From: Tenebrio molitor
Taxonomy: Eukaryota; Arthropoda; Insecta; Coleoptera; Tenebrionidae
DNA: 64,000 nucleotides
Direction of reading: 5' to 3'
Assembly (NCBI RefSeq): GCF_963966145.1
Contig: NC_091048.1
Span: forward strand, 15,314,001 to 15,378,000
This document shows positions 44,672-57,477 of this stretch, in pieces (within the stretch, counting starts at the first letter, position 1; each line of letters starts with the position of its first letter). The notes beneath the pieces were generated by a model. It saw nothing but the letters and a program-made list of their open reading frames with translations. It did not search any database and was not told the origin of the DNA. Made by a program: the position numbers and the translations under genes.

Positions 44672-45484
44672 TCAATTTTCTTCATAATTCCGAGATGGTC
44701 TTATAAAACTGTTGCGCTTGATGCAATCAACTAACCATTTAATACCTTCATCAACTCCATCACTTAAAATACAATTAGTTTTCATTTGATAAAACTATCA
44801 CTATTCAATTTTTTACCCAGTTAGTGCAGAAATGGGCATCACCATACAATCCCTTTTTCCTATTAAATGAGCATTCTTATTGAAAATTGGTTTAACTTCC
44901 CGTACTCCCATACATTCTGGAATGTCCTGTTTGTTTGCTAGCACAAGTAAAGGGATGCCTCGCAAGTTCTCATTGGCTATCATCTTATCTAAAAAGTAAT
45001 AAATAACATGTGAAATGTTTATAAAGCGGCCACAAACCAAATGTTTCTTTTGACTCATCAATCCTATCTCTATCTGAAGAATCTACGATATAAATTATGG
45101 CGTGCGACTCTGCGTAATACTGAAATAAAGTTACATTTTTCTCATTTCCACTGCACATAATATTCCTACCTTATCCCACAAAGATTGCAATTCACTTTGA
45201 CCTCCTAAATCCCAGAAATTCAGTCTTATACCAGCAATGTCTATTTTACCAATATTTAAACCTACCGTCGTCGTTATTTTACTAGGGTGCATCCCCGTGT
45301 AATTTTTTGTAAGTTTCGTTTTTGCCGCCTCCAAATAAGTCTGAAATAATTCAGTGCAATTGATGTTGGTAACACTTCTCAACGTATTTACCGTTTTTCC
45401 TGCATTGTCGAGACCCAAAATTAAAACACAAAACTCGTCTTTTTGCACCATATATTTGTAAAAACCGTGTAGAAGGGTGTACAT
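44672..45484 (-). CDS. ARFRP1: ARFRP1, Golgi Arf-related GTPase
   Basis: Five minus-strand exons join in phase: 45484-45392, 45340-45170, 45119-45038 (inner edge within one base), 44988-44817 and 44762-44672, giving about 202 residues against about 201 for the family. It starts MYTLLHGFYKYMVQKDEFCV. The P-loop is GLDNAGKT, switch 2 is FWDLGGQSEL and the guanine-specificity motif is NKQD. The insertion TKNYTGMHPSKITTTVGLNI is typical of ARFRP1 and unlike other Arfs. ARFRP1 sits at the trans-Golgi and drives recruitment of ARL1 and golgins. The upstream neighbour on the other strand (tetraspanin) is only 395 bp away. Confidence 0.95.
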
Positions 45485-45879
45485 TATTGTTGACTAAAAA
45501 TTGCCGATCAATTTAAAGTACTATAATAAACCTTCGCCATTTTGACACCTCGTCTTTGTTGTGTACAGGCATGCCAATTGCAGTTTTGAATGTTGGGTCA
45601 TCTACATGTGAGGGTTAGATGAGCGAACTTCTATTTTTAGAAATTACAAAAATAAATTATTCAATAATGTTTCTGATTGTTAATAATTGATTTTATCACC
45701 TTTATACCAAATTAAATCGTAACTTACCAAAAGACATTTGTTGACTGTATTTTGTTTAGTTCTTCATATCTTTACTTTCGCTACTTTGGTTGCATTCTTC
45801 GTTGTCGATTCATGAAATTGCAATGGCTTGTGGTAGCTTAAAACCGTGATTGTTTTACATTTTATTATTGTTGATAGTG
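45485..45879. promoter_or_regulatory. Divergent promoter region, ARFRP1 / tetraspanin
   Basis: 395 bp separate two divergent start codons. AT-rich, with no obvious TATA box or repeat that I can defend. A shared promoter is inferred from orientation only. Confidence 0.45.
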
Positions 45880-46911
45880 ATGGCTTCACTCAAAGTTAAA
45901 GAATTGTTGTGTTTGTTGTATTCAGGATTGTTATTTGTAAGTAGGCCGTTTTGCATTTTGGTTTAATTTTAACCAAGCGAAATTAGATTTCAGGTGTATT
46001 ATTAATAGGCTTTTCTGTTGTTCTTTCCTATAAAGTATTTTACCATTTTAAATTCATTCCTACAAGTTCCATTGGGCCTTTTATAGTGTATTTTTTACTT
46101 GGGTTTATTCACCTTTTTCTCACCTGGTTGGGAGTTAAAGGTCCAACTAGAGAACATGACATTCACATAATTCTGGTAATAAATAGTTCAAAATCTTTAT
46201 ATTGAACATACATTGATTCATTAATTTATAGTTTATGGTCATTACTTTGGCTTTATTAATCGCGGAATGTGCTGTGGGAGTTTGGTCAATCATATTATGG
46301 GATGAAGTTGATGTCGAATCGCTGCATTTAATGACGGATTCTTTTAATGAATTATTAAATAATGATTTCAATAAAAAGCATTGGTTCACTTTGGAGTCTG
46401 AGGTAATTTTACAAAGAGACCGGGACGCGTTAGACAACATCGGCAGCGTGGCCGAGCGGTCTAAGGCGCTGGTTTTAGGCACCAGTCCGAAAGGGCGTGG
46501 GTTCGAATCCCACCGCTGTCACATTTATTTTTTTTTATTTTTTAGTTAAAATGTTGTGGTTTCAATGGACCAGAAGGATATCGAAAGAAAGGTTCAGTGC
46601 CTTTTTCTTGTTGTGATACTGATCTTGAAAATAATGCGACTTGCAAAACGTACACAAATGGATGCCAAAAACCTCTTGCTAGCTACGCGAAGGTTTTATT
46701 GATCGACGCCACCATCATGGGTTTTTCATGTTGCGTTTTCCAAGCTCTAGGTATTTTTGCTTTTTATGTGTTTTTAAGAGCTTTGAAAGTTGAACGTGCG
46801 GCAAGAGTGCAAAGAAGATTAGCGATGCAAAGAAGAATCTCACAGGAGAATGGAAGTGCTAATCCGACACCGTCATCTCCACCACCAGTAACGCCACCCA
46901 CTTCAGCTTAA
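45880..46911 (+). CDS. Tetraspanin
   Basis: Four exons join in phase 0: 45880-45936, 45987-46175, 46232-46402 and 46546-46911, giving about 260 residues. Four hydrophobic segments are visible: LLYSGLLFISGVLLIGFSVV, GPFIVYFLLGFIHLFLTWL, VITLALLIAECAVGVWSIIL and VLLIDATIMGFSCCVFQALG. The large extracellular loop carries the family CCG motif (KCCGFNGPEGY), then SCC and further cysteines (six in all), and NAT as a glycosylation sequon. The cytoplasmic tail is long, basic, then Ser/Pro-rich (PTPSSPPPVTPPTS). Tetraspanins organise membrane microdomains; which subfamily is uncertain. An intron holds a tRNA gene. Confidence 0.9.
46442..46521 (+). tRNA. tRNA-Leu (anticodon UAG)
   Basis: Complete cloverleaf: acceptor arms GGCAGCG and CGCTGTC (one G-U pair) plus discriminator A, the D arm TGGCCGAGCGG, the anticodon stem CTGGT/ACCAG around loop TTTAGGC (anticodon TAG), a variable arm (TCCGAAAGGGC region) and the T arm GTGGGTTCGAATCCCAC. 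The long variable arm fits leucine. A T-rich run follows within about five bases, suitable for Pol III termination. It lies in the last tetraspanin intron in the host's orientation. Confidence 0.95.
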
Positions 46912-47543
46912 ACCGCATTTTTTATATTTTTTTACAAATTTTATATGACTATTTTGAGCACAGAAGTGCCTTATTTTAAACCTAGTATATTTATATACAT
47001 ATATCTAACGTATGTACTTAAGCTGCACCATTATGACAATGTTTTTATTTCATTTTACATATATTTTTTAGACGATTTTGTTTTGGTTGATGAGTTTTTG
47101 GATAAATAAAACCATCGTTCTTTTTGTGTTTACTATTTTGCTTACTTAAGGAATGCTGGAGAATAAACATACCAGTTAAAAAATCCTACCCCACTTCACA
47201 GAAAGTGGACATTATATTATGCTATTGCTATAAACTACTAAAGATACACAAAACGGTTTCACTCTGCGTCCTCACTTCGCGGCAAAAAGCACATAACCTA
47301 AACAATTCATCAACAATAAAATAAATATTTTAAGGATGCAAAATACTTTTTCTTCGAATCGTTTACTCCATATGCTGAAGACAAAAAAAAAAAAATACAC
47401 AATGGGGACACAGAATGTTATAAGAAAAATAAATTAAATGCAATTTTGAGGCTAGTAATTCACTAATTAATAAACACCAACAGCCAGACATTTTGGAGCT
47501 TCTTCTGAGCAAAATAATCGACTTAAAACAGTTTCACAACGGC
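46912..47543. other. Convergent 3' flanks of tetraspanin and Mi-2
   Basis: AT-rich sequence with AATAAA at about 47105 (plus strand). It probably contains both 3' UTRs. No repeat was recognised. Confidence 0.4.
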
Positions 47544-50500
47544 TTACGATGGGAAGCCCGTTGGTGGTTGTCCGGGCACTGAATACTGGGGTCTGAAATT
47601 GGCAAAATTCGCCGCTGCAGCTGCAAATCCTGGTAAACTACCAGCATTGAAACCTGGCGGGAATTGGCTCATCACTTGCGCTGTAACAAAATTAAACGTC
47701 AATTAATACATTTTTACTGGTATAGTTTAGCCAGCGAGATTGGTTGATATAAAAATCACTAAATTATACATAGTATAATAGAGAAAGTAGTACCTAGCGC
47801 ACGTAAAATTTGAAATATATCCTTCAAGCAGTAACATTTTTGCCCTGAAATTATGCTGTAATTAATGTATTCTAGTGCATTTTGTAGTGTTAGGTTAATT
47901 TAATAAAATTTAAAATCTCCCAATTTCGCTGGACGAAGTTTAAAATATCCCAAATGTTTTGTCGTAACTGTTACACAGCCAGTCAAAGAAAAAGTGTATC
48001 CCGAAAAACTAGTAACCTTAGGAGATTCCCAGTGGTATTCCTGACGCACAACCGGAAGGCCCTAATGTCTCATGAGGCAGCCGTAAAATATTTAAAAAGT
48101 CGAAGACATTGGTGAAGGAATATGTGACGCAACTTGAAAATTCGAAAACCGTTGATTACACTGATAAGATAAGTCATAACAGATCATGGTCTCAAGCGCG
48201 AATCTACCGAAAAAGAAAATAAACAAACCGTCACGATTTTCTCAAAAAATCCAGTTTGACACTGAACAAATTACAAAAAAAAAGGTATATTTTATCATGT
48301 GAAAGTATTCGGAGCCATTTACGTGACAAGACGGCATACACTTTGGAAACTTCTCTATTGAAAAACACGTTGGAAGTGAAATGCTTGGCGTGAGGATTTG
48401 GGATGTTATACTTATATTTTCCGATAGTGTTTTTTGGATACAAACGACTACAACGTGTGGCTGGTCCACTCCTACCAACAGAGTCGTCCAGAAGACCGTT
48501 TAACGCTCACTAAAGATCCGCTAATATGGATGGCAGAAAATAGTTAGCCTTTATAAAAATTAAATGGAAAAATCCAGAACAGATACTCCACGAACGATGA
48601 TCCAAAACACAGAAGTCGTTCCAAGTAGAAATCTCTATTCTCTAGATGTTAGTCCGTCAGAGAATGTTTGAGGAGCGTGTGTATAAGGCTTAATTCGTTG
48701 GGTTGCAATTCCCGGCAGTTATGAATGAAATCATTTAAATCGTTCCAGAGCTTTCTTAGAAGAATTGCTTAGTTTTAAACTGATTAACAAAACAACGTGA
48801 TTTTAAATTGTGGATAGCTTTTATGTTTTTTAGTTGTGCTGCTCTGCTCGGAATTTCTTTACATTATTTGTAGTGGCATGTGTTGCAGAAAATCCTAAAT
48901 TTAAATTTTAATTTATATGTACGGTGTCTCAGCTAAGACTTTCGAGCCTAATATCTCGGTTATTTTGCAACGGATTTTTCTGAAATTTAAAATGCAGATA
49001 TTTTAGACGGTTAAGAGTAAAATCCCATTAATTCAATAACCGAAACCTTAAAAACGTAATTTTTACATGCCTTTTTAAAATGTTGAATCACTTAAGATTT
49101 ATATTAAAAAATTGATCGTCAATAAAAAATGCTGTAAGGAGAAACTCGTCCTTGAAAGACGTCTGGTTTGTAAGAAAAAAGAAAAAACTGTGTTAAACGT
49201 GGTTGCAGATGCAAAAACGTAGACGCGTATGAAACAAACGCGCACGCACTATCGCCGAATTTTGGTCATCCCTCTTCGCACATACGCAGGTGACATATTT
49301 GACGTTTATCTTTCTAACCTTACGAACTCTTACAAAGTTAAAGACATTTGGACGTAATTTATTGTACTGAACGCTTTAATTCTTCCATAAAGGATTAAAC
49401 ACGATCGGAATATTTTAGCAAGGTAATTTAGTTCACGTACGCTTCCTGTGTCTTCAAATAAATTGACGAGTCTCTACATTTGCAGTGTTCCACGAGAAAA
49501 CGATCTGTGTCATCGAAGTTCTTACGACACTCTCCAAAGGCAAAAATAGTTTCCTTTTTGTATAATATTGAAATTTCTGCCATTGTAGTCTATTTTTAGA
49601 GTATTTTCAATAAATTTTGACAGATTTTAAGGGGTGCACAAAATATTGCTTGGTAGCTTTCATCAATTGTTTCAAAAGGTAACTGCTCAAATACCTTCAA
49701 AATTTAGATTAAATTTTTAACAACAAAATCTAATCTTTTCGTTGAATCAGACGAGTGATTTAGTTAATTGTTTGAGTAGACACCTATTTTTTACTGTTTA
49801 ACAATCTAATAATAATTGCGCTTAATTTTCGATAAAGGAAACAATTACATTTTTGGACTTGAAGTAATTTTATTATTACTAATTGAACCTTCACCCTTTA
49901 AAGTATCTCTATTTTAAATTTCACGAAAATCGGTTGGCAAAAACCGAGATATTAGCCTCGAAAGTCTTGACTGAGACACCCTGTATAATTATACTGCGAA
50001 AAAAATGTCTTTTTTTTAAATACATAAATCAATGAATACTTCATACATTAAGTTCACACAAGCGAAATTAATTGTAATCAAATCCGAGATTAACTGAACA
50101 CGTAATCAGATTGAACCAATCAAAGTTTCGCATTTATGGGTTAATCGGGCATTAAAATTTAATTCGAATTAAATATTTCAATCTCTTTCCAACAACTGGC
50201 CCCAGGCGTGTTGAAGTACTAGATGCCACGAATGAAATACTGTGACCATGGCGACCAAAGGTTAAACTCGAAAACCAACATAGCAATAGACAAGGCCGCG
50301 AAAACCTTCACAAACTGAATTAAATACTAACCTGTTGTTTGGCTATTGGTTGATGAAGTAGCAGCCAGTCTTGAAAGGATGCTTCTTTCTGACATTTGCA
50401 ACCTCTGTGCGACAGGAGGGATTCTCGCTAAAGTTGCGGGAAGTCTTGATACGTCTGACTTCATGTCACTCAACAACTCCTCCAATTGGTTGAGAACTTT

Positions 50501-53500
50501 GTGCAACACCGCATTGGCGGGTTTATTACCCGCCAAAGATTCTTTACTGAGATGCTGATGCGACTCTGCCAGACATTCTACTTCGGCGAATCTTGCATTC
50601 AAGGACATGGCCGGATGATTGGGATCTTGTGTTAGATTCAAATACGCGGCTCTCCTTAACTGTTCTTCTATAACCAAAGCTTGTTCCAGCAATTTGAAAC
50701 GGCGGGCCAAAAATTTATTTTTGATTTCCAAAAAATTTCCCTTTCCAACATCCATCTTGAATGGTTCATTGATGATGGCAAAACGTGCGTCCGCTTGAAT
50801 GTCTTGCCATCGACCGTAACCGTGAGTTACGATGCCTGACAATAACCAATAATCGTGCCGACGATGCCAAATTTCATATTCACGACCTGGGGTTGCCGCT
50901 TTTTCTTCATTCAACCACAGAGTGTGCAGTTCTGTGAAACCCCCGTCTGCAATATTGAACATGAAACGTTTCTTCACTTCCTCTAGATCGATGACTTCCT
51001 TCTTTTCTTTAACCTTTTCTATCTTATCTTTATCCTCCGATTCAACTTCATCGTCTTTTTTCTCAGACGACTTTTGTTTATCATCTTTCTTTTCACCGTC
51101 TTCTGTTGTGACCTCTTTTACTTCTTCGTCGTCTTTCTGAGTGGCTTCCTTATTATTAACGTCAACCTCTTCTTTGTCACCTATTTCTTCACTCTTTTTA
51201 TCTGAAGTTTCAGACTTTACTTCATCACTTTTTGTTTCCGAAGTCTGATCAATTTCGCTCGTTTCAGTCGTGGACTTGGTTGAATCAACTTCTTTCTCTT
51301 TAGTCGATTCTTCTGGTGTCTTTTCTTTTTCCTTCTCTTCACCTTCAGATTTTAAAGACTCTTTTTCTTTATCTTCATTTTCGTCTTTACCTTTGTCCGA
51401 CTCTTCCTTCAGTGGTGCCGGACTAGCCGCCGCACTTGTAGCCGGAGTAGCACTAGTGCTAGTTGTCGCGCTTTTCGGCGTTTCCGCTTCGTTTTGGGAT
51501 TTGTTTTGATCCATTATCGTCTTTTTAATTACTTCTGGCATGCTGTATTCGCCATTTATGTGTTCAAATTCTTGCACTTTTTTCCTAATCAATGACATGA
51601 CACCAATTCTTGTTAATACATGCTGTCTACTCAAACCCTCTCGTGGAACTCCATCGGCAAAATTCTCGGCATTATCCGCCCCAGGTTCGCATAAATGTCT
51701 CATGAACAAGGAAACGTAAGCTTTGAAGTTTTTTTCAGATTTGCCTCTCAAATCCCTCACTAACCATTGAGAATTGAACGCATCTTGCGGAGGCATCCCG
51801 TATCTCATAATAGCATTAAGGAAGGCCTTTCTTTGTCTAGCGTTAAAGCCCAAAACCTCAATATTACCACCCACTCGAGCCAATAGAGGGGGCAGGGGCC
51901 TGTCACGTTCATCTTTCCTCTCCATCCTCCTTCGGCTTCGACGATTGAGATCACCTTCGTTCTTTTCATCGAAGTCATCGTCTTCTTTGTCTTCGTCTGA
52001 GCCAGCAGAAAAGTCTGAATTGTAATCTGATAGATTTTCTTGCCAGGTACTATCTTCTCGAGTATCAGTGGTCATACCACCATCGTTGTAGTTAACTTGT
52101 TTTCGGACACGCTTTCCTTTGCCTAGAGTGCGTGCAATGTCTTCTTGCTGTTGTTCATAATGATGACGCAATAGCTTAATCCAGTAAGCTGGATCCGTAT
52201 TTTCCGCCTCTTGTTTGATGATTTCAGTATCGACCTCTTCTTCATTGTCCCCTTCTTTAGTAACGTAGCTAGCGACTTTAAATGAACTCAAATATTCATT
52301 AGCCCAGTTCTCTTTCTGCTCAATACCCTCTTTTGTACGATCTAGTAGTTCACTTACTGCTTTGTCATCGTAGTGAATAGCTTCGTCTTCTTTGCCTTCA
52401 TCCTCCTTGAATAATTCTTCAGTTCCAAATCGAAGAATATCATCCAATTCTTGTTTTGTGAAATTTGCTCCTTTGCCACCCATTCCGGGTCTCACAACTA
52501 AATGAGTCAACATCATTTTTCTCTTCGCAACTTGTGTGACTCTCTCTTCAACACTGTTTCTGGTCACAAAGCGGTAGATCATGACCTTGTTGGCTTGACC
52601 TATCCGGTGAGCTCTTGAAAACGCCTGAATGTCATTATGAGGATTCCAATCGGAATCGTAGATGATAACTGTATCAGCAGTGGCTAAATTAATACCTAAA
52701 CCACCAGCTCTGGTCGACAATAAGAAAACAAATTGTTGAGCTCCTGGTGCATTAAAACGATCGATGGCCTCTTGACGCAAGGTTCCCGTGATCGCACCAT
52801 CAATTCGTTCGTACTTATAACCTTCTCCTTCCAGAAAATCTTCCAGAATATCCAACATTTTTGTCATCTGAGAAAAGATCAAGACACGGTGACCTTGCTC
52901 GCGCAAAATTCTCAACATTTTTGCTAACAATACGAGTTTTCCCGATGATTTGATCAAACTTTGCATGTCGTAGCCTCCATTTGGTGCAATCGGTGCTTCT
53001 TCTGCGGCTACCGGGAACAAGTACGGGTGATTACAACATTTTTTCAAGTCCATCATGATATTCAACAAGGAAACGGACTGACCACCTCCTTTAGGATTCA
53101 ACGCTTCATAATTACGTGTCAAAATATATTTGTAATATTTCTTCTGCATGGGGGACAGCTCTACTCGGACGATAAATTCAGATTTCGAAGGCATGTTTTT
53201 CAGAACGTCAGCTTTCAATCGTCGCAACATGTGCGGACCCAATAACTCGTGTAACTTTTTCACTTGCTCTTCTTTTGAAATGTCGGCGAATTCGTTCTGG
53301 AACGTGGCAAGATCGTTGAATTTCTGACTGTTCAAGAAATTTAAGAGATGGAACAATTCTTCAAGGTTATTTTGTAATGGAGTTCCGGTCAATAACAATT
53401 TGTATTGAATGTTATAACTTGTTAAGAGACGGAAAAACTTTGACTGGTTGCATTTTAATCTGTGGGCCTCGTCCACGACCAAAACAGCCCATTCTATGGA

Positions 53501-56500
53501 ACCCAAACAAGCAGCATCAATTGAAATCAACTCGTAGCTTGTCAAAAGTACGTTGAATTTGATTGAATTTGCCTTCACTCGACAAACACGACCTGATTTG
53601 TTGACATTCTCTTCAAAACTAAATTCATTTTCTCGAATTACCGCTCTCGAATCTTTATCACCTGTTAAAAAAAAAGAAAAATCATCAATAAAATTACTAA
53701 AAGATATTTTCTTATTCTTTACTTACCAACATATGTAATGACATAAAAGTCTGGGGCCCATGTTTCAAATTCTCGTTCCCAATTTATGATGGTAGATAAA
53801 GGAACGCTCACCAAGAAAGGGCCTTTACAATGTCCTTCTTTATATAAAGAATAAAGGAAAGTAATGGTCTGAATAGTTTTTCCCAGACCCATCTCATCTG
53901 CCAGAATCGTATCAATTCCTTGACCCCAAGAATATCGCAACCAATTAAGACCTTCAAGCTGGTAGTTGTGCAGTTGCATACCGCACTCGTCAAGATAATT
54001 CGGTTGCTTGTCTAATTTTTTCTTCAGATCAGTGGTTGGTTTTTCTGGTGGTGGAGTATAACGTCGCCTACAAACAAAAAAAAAAAAAAAAAAACACTAC
54101 TAATACAAAACAAAAAAAGAAAAACATACGCTGTTGTTCTATCTTCGTCGTCCATTAACTCGCGCGTTTTTGACTTCTTTCCTTTACCCTTCTTGCCTTT
54201 GCTGCCTGTGACATTACTGGTGCAAGCAGCTCTCAAATCCATGTAATACTCTATGGATGTTTTGAGACCGACGATCTCATCATTTTCTTCTTCCCATGTC
54301 GCCTGATCGTACGACAATTCTCTCCATTTGACCAAATACAAAGTACGACCATCTTTCATATTGCGATGGTTGATGATACGATGCACCACTAACCATTCTG
54401 GTTTGATACCGTATTTGTAGAATCTTTCTTCCAACTCTGCATCTTTGTAATCACTTCCTAGACTAAGAAGTCGTTTTGAACGTTGATCCATTTCGTCCAA
54501 ACTCTCCTCAAATTTCGGTGGTTCTTCCATATCGAATTTTCGAACAAAATTTCTGTACAAAAGAGGATGGTTCACTTCCAATTGTAACTCAGTCACCCAA
54601 CTGCAATGCCAATGGGAATATTCATACCACTTGACGAAAAATTCCCGGTGACGCTTTCGCTTCGTTTTCTTTCCGTTGGTTGCAGAATCGTTTGTACTTG
54701 CTGGTTGATCTTCAACCCACCTCCAAGTAAACAACTTAGAGATTTTACCTTTCAAGGGTGGGCAACTACATCTGGGACATTTCCAATCACCGTCAGGTAT
54801 TTCAACCAGTGGTGGATTCAAACAGTGCGTGTGATAAGCGGATGGGCACGAATCACAGCAAAGCAATTCTCCACCGTCTTTACAAATGCGACAAAACTCC
54901 TGATGTTCGTCGTCGTCTTGTTCGGCGGGACCCTCGTTTTCACAATGCGGACAACTCCATTTACCCTCAGGTGTGTCCTCAAGTTCGGGATCGAGACAAA
55001 CTAAGTGGTATGCTCTCGGACAAGTGTCACAAAGAATAATTTCTCCTCCTTGTTGACACACCTCGCAGTAATCTTGATGTTCGTAATGTTCTTCTTCGGG
55101 TTTCCCGCCTGCTTTCTTATTTTTCTTCTTTTTAGCTTTGTTGCCAAACTTCGTCTTAGCTTTTCGACGAGGTTGCGGTGGACCGTCATCTCCTCCTTCT
55201 GAAGGACCTGCTTCCTCGCTGGCTGGAGGCGCGGCGGCAGCATTGGCTTTACGTTCGTCGGCTTCTTGGAGCATTTGTTCAAATTCGGCATCAGAATCGC
55301 GATCTGAGCCTGCAGCGCTACCATCACCTTCTTCTTCCTGATGGAATTTTTAACAGATATTTTAACCTTAATGAAACAATCAAATTTCAAGAATTTCGTT
55401 AGTAAAGTACTAATTAAACGATGACAACAAATCAACTACGTTTTTTTTTGAAAATGAATACAGCAATATAGCTTTATACAGTTTTATTGCGATCGGAATT
55501 AAAAAGCATAATAAAATAATTAACAAACCGCTCTCAAAAGGTAGAGAGTATTTATCTATTAAATTAATTACTTCAACAAAGAACAAAAAACAACTAAACC
55601 CGTTTAAAATAATTTCAAATAGTTTTGTAAAAACTTACCGAACTTCCTCGCTTCCGCTTTCCGAGTTTGATTTTAAGCGTAGGCACCTTGGAAGCTTTTT
55701 TGGAAGATTTCTTGCCTCTTGAACTACGTTTCTTCTTATTCTTTGAATCATCATCTTCGTCATCGTCATCATCCTCGTCAAAGGCCTCCGATTCCGGTTT
55801 TTCTTTAGCTGCTCTAGGTCTGCCTGACTTCGGATAATCAGAATCTGCTGAAGATGCTACATTTGCTTCATTATTTTCCGACTGTAAATTGGGGTTGATG
55901 TTTGAGAATTCCCGCCATTTTGCCGCAACCAGCATCATCAATTTTGACATAGGAACCTATTTGAAATAATTATAGTAAATTAATTAATTACGACAGAACC
56001 AACAACATACTTTAGGATTTTCTTTAGTAAGCAATGGTCGCACATGCTGTTGAAATAATTTGTAAGTCGTGAGATTCTGGAAATCGGACTCTGTGTATTC
56101 CAATTCAACATCGGTTAGTCCAAATGTTGAGCACACTTCCTCAATGGTGGGCATACCACCCCCAGTTGTTGAACTGCTTTCTGCTGGGGTTGAGGGTGTT
56201 GACGGATGTTTGGTGGAACTTCGCGATTTCCGTCCTTTTTTACTTGTAGCATAATCGGAATCACCAGCCCCATTGTCGTCATCCACAAGAAAATCACTCT
56301 CCTGAATTAAAATATTATTGATTAATTTATTAGCGAGAGTGGATTTGACGCTTACATCGCCGCTGTCATTTTTTCGTTTCTTCTTTTTCTTTTTTCCTTT
56401 CTTCTCTTCACCTCGAGCTTTTCTCTTCTTCCCCTTTTTCTTCTTGCGGCCGTCTTCCGGTTCATAATCGTCGTCTTCGTCCTGAAAGAATCTGTTTAAA

Positions 56501-57110
56501 AAAGGAATCATTACGTTAGGTTTTCTTATTTACGCCGTGTTTGATAGGGGCCTCGTCGGATTCCGGTTCGTTGTCGATTGGGTCGCCGGCGACTTCTTCC
56601 GGGGCTTCTTCTTCGCCTATGTTAAAAGAAATAAAATCATGTGCGACCCATGTGGACAGTGGTCAGCGTGATCATAACAAAATTTTGGAGGGAAAATATG
56701 AAATTTCTAACCCCAAAACGCCCAAACTCATTTTCAGCGGAAATCTCTAATTTGCAATCTGCCAATCTCTTTGTTTGATGGCCTCCATTTTGTTAAGGGT
56801 CAGGATATGCCCGCGCGCTGTCACAAAAATAATGAAAACCTACCTCCCCCTTTCCCCGCGCCTAATATAACTGATTACCAGGTTATAATTATTCATTTTT
56901 CTAGCATTTCAACGGCGAATTCTCCTTATTTAGATTGTTGATTCGTTGTAAACAAACGTGAGCCACGAAATCGAACGGTATTTCTTTTAATTTCGGACAG
57001 TTATAAGTAAAACACATGAATTTGAAGTCGGCTTAGATTTACACCTATGCACCGGGCGACAAAACAAACTTACCGCCGTAAGAGTCCTCGACTTCCTCGT
57101 CGGATGCCAT
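47544..57110 (-). CDS. Mi-2: Mi-2 / CHD4 nucleosome-remodelling ATPase
   Basis: Nine coding exons on the minus strand join in phase: 57110-57074, 56616-56534, 56481-56356, 56301-56011, 55956-55639, 55337-54130, 54067-53727, 53661-50332 and 47680-47544 (about 1956 residues, close to fly Mi-2). Order: acidic/Lys-rich N-terminus, CHD N-terminal block (FGLTDVELEYTESDFQNLTT), two PHD fingers at about 370-480 (YCEVCQQGGEIILCDTCPRA; FCRICKDGGELLCCDSCPSA), two chromodomains, the SNF2 ATPase (P-loop ADEMGLGKTIQT, box II DEAH, RAGGLGINLATADTVI, FSRAHRIGQ), DUF1087/1086-type blocks, a Glu/Lys/Ser-rich linker, and the CHD C-terminal domain. The last exon encodes the conserved tail FRPQYSVPGQPP. It is the NuRD/dMec ATPase. 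The last intron (2.65 kb) is transposon-derived. Confidence 0.96.
47723..47941. mobile_element. Compact CCAGCGAGATTGG-family element
   Basis: The ends AGTTTAGCCAGCGAGATTGG and the complement of CCAATTTCGCTGGACGAAGT are inverted repeats. This 219-bp copy is uninterrupted and gives the ancestral arrangement for the copies at 27366-28045 and 33792-35307. Confidence 0.75.
47990..48780 (+). pseudogene. Decayed Tc1-type transposase in Mi-2 intron
   Basis: Conceptual translation of the plus strand shows collinear fragments in changing frames: PEKLVTLGDSQWYS, VSSANLPKKKINKPSRFSQK, VFWIQTTTTCGWSTP and DVSPSENV. They recall the order of Tc1 transposase blocks. There are many stops. Identification is by weak resemblance only. 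Confidence 0.4.
48922..49983. mobile_element. TIR element, CGGTGTCTCAG / CTGAGACACCCTG ends
   Basis: The left end CGGTGTCTCAGCTAAGACTT and the complement of the right end AAGTCTTGACTGAGACACCC extend through CGAGCCTAATATCTCGGTT. TA flanks both sides. Length is 1062 bp and no convincing ORF was seen. From 49984 to 50331 only ordinary intron sequence is visible. Confidence 0.75.
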
Positions 57111-57477
57111 CACACAAAACTCTAGTCGACGACCACAATAAATACAATTTTTTTATTCAAGAAAAACCACAAGAAATAAAACTTTGCACGGCTTTTCCTT
57201 ACGTATATACAATTGTTCTTTCCCTCACTCACTCTTATCCCCCCTCCTAAAAATCCTGCCAAACACGCATGCGTCAAAAGAGTTTCCCGAAACAAAAAAT
57301 CTCAAACTACTTCTGTTCTTGTTTCTTATTGCTTGTTATTGTAACGTGTGTCTTTCCAAAGTCGTGAATTCCACTAGTTTAATATATTAAAATTTATTAT
57401 TAAAATGGAATCTAAAGCGAAGCAGGAACACGGAAATAAAACATTCTAACAAGAACTATTTATTTATTTCAACTGAA
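57111..57477. other. 5' flank of Mi-2 and 3' flank of macrodomain gene
   Basis: 367 bp between two minus-strand genes. It must contain the Mi-2 promoter or 5' UTR. No distinct motif was recognised. Confidence 0.35.
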
